Origin: Paragorgia papillata
Taxonomy: Eukaryota > Cnidaria > Anthozoa > Scleralcyonacea > Coralliidae
Direction: 5' to 3'
DNA length: 64,000 bases
NCBI GenBank assembly: GCA_035771165.1
Contig: JAWNZC010000349.1
Coordinates: forward strand, 1,685,001-1,749,000
A program made the position numbers and the translations under genes. Below the pieces are notes generated by a model. The model did no database searches, was not told where the DNA came from, and saw only the letters and a list, made by a program, of their open reading frames with translations. How positions within the stretch are numbered: position 1 is the stretch's first letter; every line of letters begins with the position of its first letter. Below, in pieces: positions 49,201-60,700 of the stretch.

Positions 49201-52200
49201 TTGAGTGATTGAACTGAAACGTTGCTATTGGATAATTCGTTCATTATACTAAAATACAATGAATTCAGTGACCGTGCACAAAAATGCATAAAGGCGAACA
49301 AAAAGATAGAACAAAGACTTTAACTGAGTTTCCAGACCATATTTTGAATGACTTATGATTGCACAGTAGCTCGAAGATAGATTTTTGATTCCAGTGATTA
49401 AAACTTTTCACTCATTTGTTTTTAACTGTTTAACCTATGGCATTTGCATGAATTTGGTATTTAGTTTTTGTTCAGCAGTAGCTTTCTTTTTCTTTTTGTA
49501 ACTTACTCGTTTTGTATTTTGATAGGTAAAAGAGGTAGAACTAGCGGTTGAAGAACAAGAATTACAGAAACATGCCGTAGTGAAAAGAAAATTTGAGGAA
49601 ATGGCACAATTAGAGTCTCGTATCCAGGAATTAGAAGAGCAGCTGCAAGAGAAGGAAGCATTATCAAATGATTTTGAAAAGTCAAAACTAGAATTAGTTG
49701 GTAAGTGGCACAGGGTTGTAAATAAACCAGAAGTCCAACTCGGGTGAAAATAATACAACTGCTGTGTATTTTTTCATACAAAACGTCTCGCAATATTGTT
49801 GCGGCACAGATTGCTGGAGAACTTGCTTGGCGTGTCTACCCTGCAATCGTAAATATTCGCAACAATTACAGAAACCCTGCGACGAAGATTTTTTAAGCAT
49901 TGCACAATATATTTTTTTCAGTTTTGTGTCGTACACAAATTTCTTTGCTTCATCTATATATTTTCCCATAGAAATCAAGAAGAAATACCAGGTCGTTGAA
50001 GAAAAACTCCAGAAACAGCAAGTAAGTGCTATAAAATAAGTTTATCGTCGTTTGGTCATGCAAGCGATTTTCTTGGTTGAGCTTTCGTTTTGCGTTATCA
50101 ATTAGACTTTGGAGTATAGTGCAGCAAAACTACAAGCCTATATCTTTGGAATTACCCGTGCAAATCCTAAATAATTATTTCCTGTTGTTGTTTTGTTAGC
50201 GAGATTCCGAAGAAGCAATAAAAGAACGCGAAATTCAGATTAAAAAGCATGAAGAGGAAAGAAAAAATATTTTATCCAAATCAAAAGTTTTTCAGAGTAA
50301 AATAGCCGACATGACTGGTGCTATTAAGAAAAGTGAAAAAGCGGCGGGCGAAAGGGAGAAGTTGTGGAAAGCTGAGGAAGAGAAACACAAGAAACGATTG
50401 CAGGAGACAATCAAAGAGCTTGAGGCCAAAAAGCAGAGTGAACTTGCCGTGGCGTCCAAGAAAGGCGACAACAAAGTTTCGGAAATGAAGAAAATTGTCA
50501 AGGAGCTTCGGAAGAAATTAACTGAGAAAGAAAATCAAGTCCACGGGGTACAAGAGAAGATGGAAAACATGGTGTCACATAAAGACACAGAACATGTGGA
50601 ATTAATGAACCGAACTGATGCTCAGGTTGCAGAAATGAAGAAAGTTGTTGACAGTTTGGAGACTCAGCTTAGCGAAAAGAAGGTGGAAATAAATTCGTTA
50701 AATATGCAGGCGACTACCTTGCTGGAACAAAGAGAAGAGGAGGGTAAACAACTGATGGCTGAACACAAGAAAACGTTGGACGAAAATGAAACAACGTTTA
50801 GCGATTTGAGAGAGAAGCTTGAAGAAAAAACGATAAGCTGTTCAAAGTTAAAAGAACAAATTGGGCAGTTGACGTCTGATCATGAGCAAAGAATGTCTGA
50901 AGTAAGCAAGGAACATAAGGTACATGGTGATGAATTGAATGAAGATTTTCAAAGGAAATTAAACGAGCAGAAAAGATGTCTTGAAGAAGAGAAAAATAAC
51001 CAGCAAATTCGAATGTCGAAAGAGGCCGAAATAAAAGTTAAAGAAATGAAAAAAATCGTGAATGAGCTGCGAAACAACCTCACCGATTCTGAATCTCGCG
51101 AAGAAAGCCTGAAGGAAACCATTGATAGTGAAAGAGATGTACGTGTACGTTTGGAAAAAGAATTGAGTGACAAGCAAGAAACTTTGCAGCAATTAACCAT
51201 GGATTTACACAACTATGAAAGCAAAATACACGAGTTAAAATCTCAAATTTCTACGTTAAACCAGGATCGCGAAACAGCATTTAAAGAAAAGGAGGCTGAG
51301 AAAGTGCTGTGGATAAAAGAAGTCGAAAATAAATTTAACGAGAGAATGAAGGAAAAGGACGAGTTCCTGAACAACACGATTGATCAGTTAACAAAGGAAA
51401 ACGAACTTAACGTTGATGACATTGCTCGCAATTATGAAGCAATCAAAGACGAGCAAATACGGTCCTTGCAAGAGCGACACCAAGCGCAGATAACCGAATT
51501 AAATAGTGTACACGAAAGGGCGATGACATTCACAAGAAAGGAAGCTGATGAATATTATGAAAGATTGGCTACAGAGGCAAAAGAAAGAGAAGAACAACTT
51601 TTTAAACAAAACGAGGAGCTTCGTTCGAGTTTTGAAAATAAGAAATCAGAGTACGAGAGAAATAGTGAGGAACTGGTGGAAAGGGTGGCAGACTTAAGTA
51701 AAGAACTTGAGACGAAACGTCGGAAGGTTACAGAACTGGAGGACTCCAGGGCAGTGCGCGAGGACGAAATGAACCAGATAAAGCAAACTATGGACGACAA
51801 ACTGATGGAATTGATTGAAAGCCATCGCCGAGAAATAAATGACGTAGAGCGCGAATCCGAACAAAGGATGTTGGAGTTGTCGTCCGAGCATACACATACT
51901 TTAGACGAACAAGTGAACAAGGTGTGTAAAGCGAAAGAAGATCTACAAACTAAGTTGCAGCACATGGAGAGCGAACATACCATACAACTTCAAGAAGTTA
52001 AAGATAGTTACGAAGCCAAGTATCGCGATTCTCTGCAAAATCTGCGAAACGAGAATACACAGTTGAACGAAATACTAGAAAAAGAACATCAGGAATCGGA
52101 GAAAGAAGATTTAAAACGAGCTGAAACATACCAAAGCCTTCAAAAGAAATATGATAAGTGTGTTGCTGAATATAAAGAAAGTTGCGTGGAGAAGAAAAGG

Positions 52201-55200
52201 TTGAATGAAAAGATTGTGTCTACAAGGTTGGAGCTAGAAAATGCGAAGTTGTCATCTGCTCAAGTAAAAGAAATGTTAGAAATTCAAGAAACAAAGCATG
52301 TGGATGCAGTAGGTCTCATAAATCTGGAGCTTGGTGATTTGAAAACAACTAAGGATAACTTGGAGAAGAGATTAATGGAGACTAACGAAACCGTAAAGAA
52401 TCTGCAGGTTGATATGAGTGAGAAGATCGAATTACACGGGAAAGAGAAGCAGCGCCTTCTGGAAGAGTCGCGTTCTAAGTGTGCTGCGATAGAGCAACAA
52501 CTGGGCGATCGTAACCAAGAATTAGACGAGCTCTTGAGGAAAATTCAAAGTGAATCTCAAGTAGAAATTAACGACTTGAAGGAAAACGTCTCTCACCTCA
52601 AAGTGAAGATAAAAGAAATGCTAGCAGAACAGGAAACTGAGGTAGATAGCTATAAAAAGAATGCGGTAGCTCTGAAGAAGAAAATCAAAGCGTTATCTGA
52701 GGAATGCAAAAAAAGGGACTTGAAATTGAGCGAGACAACAGACCAGTACGAAAACACGATACTGGAGCTGAAAAAACGAGAAGAGAATTTAAAGATAGTG
52801 ATTGCTTCGAGTCAACAAGATAGTCGTACCATTGATGAGCAAGTTAAGCGGCTTCTCCTAGAAAAACAAGATCTACAAACGCTACTTAGTAGCGCAGAAG
52901 AAAACAATCGACATGAAATTCGAGAAGCAAATGAAAAACTGCAGGAAGTCATTGCTAATAGTGAACGCGAACTGTTAAATAAACAGGAGGAGATTGTCGG
53001 GAAAATATCCGAGCTTGAAAAGGACAAACGGGCGTCGTTGGAAAATCTGAAAGAAACTCTTATTGCGGAAAACAAGAAAAAAGTCTTAGACCTGAAGAAA
53101 AAAGCTGAAACCAAGATTGCAGGTTTAAGAAAACAACTGACAAATCAACTTCAAGAACAAGGAAAGGAACTTTCTTTGGCAAAGGAGAGTGTCAAGAATG
53201 TGGAAAAACAACTTGAGGAACTACATTCTTCGCACTCTGAAAACGTGCAGCGAATGGCAATCGAGCACGAAACTATAGTCAAGACTAAGATTGAAGAAGT
53301 GGAATCTCAGAAGGGAGCGATGGAAAACAGCACAAAACTTATGGCAGAAAAGATGGCTCAGCTTGAGGCAAGTGAAGCATCTTTAATGGAAACTGTTGAG
53401 AATCTGCGCGTTGAGAAAATGGAGGTGCTGCGAGAACAGACGTTATCTTTGAAAGAGGATCATCGAATAGAAATTGAGAAAATGCAAGAAGAACAGAGAA
53501 AGAGTTCAGATTTACTGGAAAAACGTCTGGAAGCCAAACTGGAGGAGAAGGATTATGAATATAATTCTAAGTTAAAGCAAGTAGTTAAAGAATTCCAGAC
53601 GAAGTTGGCTGGCAAAGATCAAGAAATACAAGATACATTAGCGCAAACTATAGAAAATAGACAGAAAGAAGAACAACAATTAGCTATGAAATATGAGGAG
53701 GAAATTGTTGAATTGAAAAAAGAACTCAAATATCGAGAAGACGAAATGGTACAGTTGCAAAAGAGAAACGAAGAACGGTTGAGTCAGAAAGAAAATGCGG
53801 TGCAAGAGATGGTACAGGATCACGAGAAAGCTTTGAAGGCTGTCGAACTTGAATATCAAAGTAGAATGGAAGATCTTAATGCAAAACATGAGGAAGATTT
53901 GGTAACGTTAGATAAGAATGAACAGTTGATAGCAATCGAGCAGAAATACGAAGCCGAGATAGAGAAAGTGCAAAAAGGACATTCTTCAGAACTGTTAGCT
54001 CTTGAAAAGAAACTAAAAAATCAAATGAAAAAGAATCAAACAGATATGAAGAAACTTCTCAACGCCAAAGAAGCCGAGTACGAAAGACGAAAAAGTCCTG
54101 TACCCCAGACAAATGTAAGTACAGAAAAGTATTATTATTATCGTCGTCATTGCTGTCACGATTATTGTTGTCATCATTGTTGGGACCGTTATCATCATCG
54201 GCGGCATCATCATCATCATCATCATCATCGTAATTATCCCGATCAGGCGAGACGTTCCGGTCTCCATAAACGTAACTTGGAAAATAACAGTAAATTATCT
54301 ACAAGCCGAGATCCCAACACCGGGACATCCCGGTATACCTGGATCATATAAACAGGCCCCTAGATGAATCCAATAAGTAATAATATATATATACTGTAAA
54401 CTGAAAACTAAAATTTTAAAGATAAAATAAACAATTGTTATTTTATCATACCTAACAAATAATCCTTCGATTGACTAGTTAATATACCTTGTGCGACCTG
54501 CTTAAATGTTGGTGTTCAATATGTAGTTGTCCTACATACGTGACGCTAATGTAGACGTTTGTTTAGATGATTGTTTCTGAGGGTATAATGAACGTGTCTT
54601 ACATGTGCGATGACGCATTGTCGTGTATAGGCTTTTGTCTGGGTTTGGGTTTGGACTTGGGCATTAGCCCTGTCCACCGTCATTCATGCAGTTCAAGATT
54701 CCGTGCAAGTAATTATGTGTATGTTACCACACTGTACGTACAATGTTCAGAAGCTATTAAATCGCATACAGATATTTATCGAATCCCAATTGTTATTTTA
54801 CATGTATGTGATTTCTTTCATGCAGGGCGATTCAGACGACCAAAGCGATAACGTTGATGTATTAAAGGTGAGACAGTTTAAAATTTTGTATTACGTTTTG
54901 TTCACGTTCGTTTTTGTTTTTCAAAGTTTTAAAGAATGCATGGTTAATCTTTCGGAAAGTTTATGTAAATCATGACGAATTTGTATCCGATTTACAACAC
55001 CTGATGAAACATATTTATTTCTTTTAAATTTTCTTTATGAATTATTATAATGATTTGGATGTAATATATCAACAACCAGTTTGAGTGTTTCATCTGGGGA
55101 TCCAAATACGAGAAAACATGATGAAAGCGCTAGGCCGAAGGCCGAGTGGCTTTATTGTTTTCGAGTGTTTGGATTCCCCTGATGAAACACGATAAACGAG

Positions 55201-57607
55201 TTGTTGATATGCATCTCAATCGAGCGATTTCAATTGGAAAATGCAATTAAAATAAACCCGCATGAGATTTTATTCACTTGTTTATTCTGCATAGAAAATT
55301 GAGATCTTAAGAATTAGATGGACACCGGTTTTCATCTAATATCTTGGGTTTTACTGGAGTATCCAACTTTAATCAGGCGATTGAATGAACTATTGTAATT
55401 GGCTGATCATCTCATGAATTATGAATGATTTTGAGATCAATATTTCTCAAACTCAGTAATTCATAAGATAAAAACAAAGGAAATCAGCACCGAGACGGAG
55501 TTTGGATATGTGATCAAACACTTAAATTAAATAAATTAAGCCAACTTTCACCTCAAATTTCTCTTAAAATACTGACTCATTTGAGAAGCTATATCATACA
55601 CTCGAAAGTTGTGTTTGATCTGATATCAAAATACCTCGAAGTTGGTTAAAAAACCTCGTCTTCGCCTTGGTTTTTCAACACACTTCTCGGTGTTTGATAT
55701 TCGTGTCCGTGTTGTATCGGATATCTCGCCTTCGGCACGAAGTTGTATTGCTGGGTTGCACGTGACGTCATGGCGGCCATGTTGGTTGGTAGGTACAAAA
55801 GAATATTATATTGGATGTTATTGTACCTACCAACCAACCAACATGGCTGCTGTGTCCTTGTTCTCTAAATCTCAGGGGATTGATTGCAACACCCACCAAT
55901 ATCCGATACAACACGGCCACTCATATTGTAAATAGTAGATATAGACTGATTTAGGTTCGTGATGTTTCAATAGGCTACAATTGTACGACTCAATAGGGAA
56001 ATGGATTTATTGCGAGAAAGAGAGCAATTGTTAAAGGTATAGTACATATCCTACTTCTTACACTAATATACTTTTGTTGCGTGAAATGGGATATTCTTCT
56101 TCTGTATTGCGATAATACTAAACTACTAGTTAAACTACAAGAATTTGTTTTTCTGTCAGCCAAAACTGTTCTTCCCAGTACAATTTAGACGTTTGCTGCA
56201 ACGAATTTCTTTAAAACTTGATAAATAATAAATTTATTTATAATAAGTAAAAAAATAAATTGATTTTCCGAATTTGTTATGAGACAGAGTTTTTAAAACT
56301 ATTATCTTTATAGCGAAATCATGTCTATTGAAAACTTCTCTGCTATTGCTGTAGTTAAAAAAGGACTTTGTATGTGATAATTTAAAAAGACAAAATTATG
56401 GATATATTGCGTTTTAATAGCGGTAGTTTAGAAAATATACAGAAGTTCTCTGATCATCGGTATGGTAATGATAAATAATTGCGCATTTGACTGCTTTCAG
56501 AGTGCTTGTGCTTAGTGTCTGGGCACTGGCACTAGTTGGAACACCGCACCTGAGCGAAGAGCCCGGCACGGTGCCCATGCAGGCACTCTATTGAGAAGGT
56601 AGTGCATGCCCATGTTAGCAGCCGAGTACACGTGTAGAGTGCTGTGGTACCGGCACTCTAGACGTGTACACCTGTTATTTAATGAACAGTCATAGAATCG
56701 GAATTCATGTACATAATGTACTTTAATATGTATATATTCAAATCAAGATTTGAACGTTTTATATTTTTGTCATAACTTAAGTCAATAAACCCTTCGTAAT
56801 TTTAATTATTCTAATATTCTATCTAATAATATAAAAGGAAACGGAAGATTTATAGAAAGTAGTTCACGGATCACAATTTATCATAAATCGTTTTTATAGC
56901 AATAGTGTTCCCACACGCTCCAAAACCCTCGATGCTCTTGGCGTTTCATAGCTCTATAATGCTCGGCCATCTGTATACAATGCATGCTTAATCCTGTGGA
57001 AAACGTATGTTTTTTTAATGTTGGTTCGGAAGAAAATGCTGAGCACTGTAATATTCTTGTTCATACTTGTGCCCGTACTCAGTCTGAACGTAGCCTAAAT
57101 GTCTTATTTGTCTTACTTAAAATCTATTAATTTTAGTAAGATATAAGTATATATCGAAATCCAAGAATGCATGTTGAATTGGGTATTTTTTAAATTGATT
57201 GGTCTTGAATGTATGTTGATTGCTATTTATTTTAGTTTATTGCAACTAAAAATACAGTAATGTTCTATAATCTTTATTTCGTTTACATATTTTAAATTGA
57301 CAGAACGATGCAGAACAACATGTTGGAAATGGCCCTGAAACTCCCCAGAGACCTGCCGAACTAACGCTTACGTCTAATCCATTTTCAACTGGTAGTCCTG
57401 TTAGCCCGTCCTCTAATCCTGGAGAGACTGAGTATGAGGTGAGCAACGTTTGGTTTAATGTTTCTTGTCCACTCGCGCACTTTATTGAACGACCGTAGAT
57501 ATATTATCTATTATTGTACGTGTTGGATTGACATTGATATTATCAATATTGATGTTGATATCGATATTGGATATTGGATTATGGTGGTGGTTGTTGCTGT
57601 GATGGTT

Positions 57608-57648
<41 letters not shown>

Positions 57649-57665
57649 ATTGTTCTCATTTTCGT

Positions 57666-57700
<35 letters not shown>

Positions 57701-60700
57701 TTTCCATCTGACAGTGTTCTGTTCTGCATGTTCTGTTGTTTTATGCTATAGAGTATTTGCTGTTCTTTTGTTTTCACGTAATAATCGTCAGGGTTGGTGT
57801 CAACCTCGTACCCAGGGTCTTTTCAACCCGCCGCGCTTGAGAAAAGACCCTGGTATCGGCTGGTCACGTGTCTCCCAGAATCTGGGAGATAACATTTTTT
57901 TATTACTAGGGTGGAGGGGGGTGGAGGGGTGCGGAGGTCGGATAAACAATCGATTCTGCAGATGCATAAAAGAGGAGTTGATGTAAATGGGCACAAGCGA
58001 ATACAATATCTGTGAAAAGTTGGCAACGTCTCTTCCGATCATCAACAGCATTAAACCCCGAGTTAAATCCAGAGTTAAATCTCTGGGACATATTGAGATT
58101 TACTAAAAATCCAATTGTCGGAGATAATGAAGTTCCTGCAGTTTGTAGACTATGTGGTTCGGTAAGAACAACAATCGTAATTCGCGAACTACTTTGCTTA
58201 TTTGGGGAACATTAGAACACTTTCTGGAGAGTCACGACGATCTTCCTCGAGCTCAGTTGGTATGCCGGCCCACGTAAAAGAAGGCTTTGGAATTTAAAGA
58301 AATTTAGGTCAAGAATTCAACAAAATCATAAACGGCGCTCGAACACTATAAATAGCAGTTTAGCAAGAGATGCGTGGGAATTTCTCCCTTTCTATTGTGT
58401 GTGGATAGCTTAAGCTCCTAGGAAATGCGCTGACGGGATCAGCCTCTAATAGAACAGTTAGCATTTACATCAGACGAAGAGGTAAAGTTTGTCTTGTTTA
58501 TGTTATATTTAATACGTGTTCTTTCGACATATACGCAATGGTAAAGAAACCGCATTGTCATGTGCATGTAGAAATACGTACGTGTAAATTACGTTTTCCA
58601 ATTATTTTATTAGAAGACAGACCGCTTAAGAAAACAACACTTGTCAGTCCTTTTAAAAGTTAGATAAACATTCCTTTTGTGAAGCTTTTATTAATTAAAA
58701 TTTTATGAGTTGGTTTTGAACGTTGTTGAATTGTTCTTGTCACTCGTGCTTTGACCTGTCGAATCGAACTTCTAAAGATACGTTGCCGCCGCGAAAACTA
58801 TCACACCTTTCTGGGTTATTTTTGCTGGGCTTTTCAAACAAAATAAGAAATGTCTTTTGAGTATCTTATAACTCCATACAATTGCTTGTGAAAAACATTT
58901 TGATTGCATGTACATAAACATCGACATAAACATATTTGTCTCATTAATAAACGAATTTTAGCTCTTTTTATATCCTTTTAAATTTCGTTCATGATAACCC
59001 CCATTCTTTAGAGTTTAGACGGTTAAAGTTTGTTTGATCGAGTACATGCATGCATGAACATCTGTACTCGAGCAATTTTGAAAAGCTCAAAACAGCGCCT
59101 CTAGTCCGTACAATGTTTACCTGAGTATTTGATCGCCGGTGTATATGAGGAAATTCAAAGAAGAAATGACAACTACCACGGGAGATAGAACTTGTAGTAG
59201 GAAACTTAAAGATCTCCTGTTCTTTTGTGATAACAATGCAGGAAAAAGATGGAATATCATCGATATTTTTCCGTAGCCAGTGGCAGGACCACCAGAATGT
59301 GTCTTACTTACAGCGTTATACTGCCTCTAAACACAACACGTCATTTGCTTTGGTTTTAGGATCACAGACGAATAATCGCTGTTCAGTACAAAAGCAAAAT
59401 GTAAACATTTCAAGAACACAGATATTTTAAATTCAACGATTCATACATTGTGAGACCTCAGTAAAAAATTTCTCCAAAATCTCTTTGGCGTTTTCGCGCA
59501 TTTATCAGTGTCGTGTGACCAATTGAAATATAACCTCCCCTCCCTTGTGACAATTTCTATCTCCCAGATTCTGGGAGACACGTGACCAGCCGATACCAGG
59601 GTCTTTTCTCAAGCGCGGCGGGTTGAAAAGACCCTGGGTACGAGGTTGGGTTGGTGTAGGGGTCCGCGTGATTACTGGCTAAACGAAACATTGGATGCGG
59701 TTTTGATCAAAAGCCAGTCGGGTTTAAATTTGCATGTATTCGATGTTCTGTGATACTCTATGGGAACTATTTGCGCTGGTTATAGATTTTGCTGCGTTTG
59801 TTCTTTTTATATTATAAATGCACCTCGCTTATTAACTTTAAAATCTTTTACAGTACTTAAGAAATATCCTATTCCAGTACATGATGGGAAAACAGAGAAA
59901 GGTAAGACGCGTTTTTTATTATTGTTTAATAAAGTCATTGCCGAAATAATTTGAGTTAACCTGATTTATCTGATCAATTTTTATATTTTAGCAATTGTCG
60001 AAAGTCCTCGCTACTATCGTTCGTTTTACGCCGTCTCAGTTTCAGCAAATTATGCAAAAAGAACAGGAGCGGGATGCTTTGCAGGTATTTTATTATAAAT
60101 AAATAGAGCATTTACTATTGCGTTTGTTCTTGTTTGTGATGAAACACTCAAACTCGTTGTTGATGCATGTATTATATTCAACACACCTTATTTTATAGGG
60201 GATCCAAACACGAGGAGACGTAATGAAAACATGATGCTGAAGGCCAAGTGGTTTTATTCTTTTCGAGTGTTTGGATTCCCCTGATAATACATGATAAACG
60301 AGTTGTTAATATGGCATCTCAATCGAGTGATTTCAATTGGAAAATGCAACTAAAATAAACCCCCTTGAAATCTTATTCATGAGTGTGTGTAAGATTTATT
60401 CATACACCAACTTGTTTATCGTGCATAGATATTGAGATCTTTAGAATAAGCCAGTTCGTAATATCGACTGCGCATCTAAATGACGCGTTCTGCATCGGGA
60501 TAAAACTTATTTCAATCCATAACATCAGGCTAAGGCCACAGGATTCATTTCCATTTTCATTTCTATATGCAAATTCGTTATACTGAGTTCCCCAGCCTGA
60601 TAAATTGCAATACATTTTATCCCGACGCAGAACGCGTCATGTTGATGCGCAGTCGATATTACGAACTGGCTAATTAGATGAATGCCGGTTTTCATCTAAT

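Noticed and set aside
51555..53114. Minus-strand Ser/Leu-rich ORFs inside golgin exon 13
   Set aside because: Antisense shadows of a Glu/Lys-rich coiled coil; no splice sites or family match.
54115..54351. His-rich C-terminal extension of the long golgin frame
   Set aside because: It lies after a strong GTAAGT donor, is made by a CAT repeat, and does not resemble golgin. Intron sequence.
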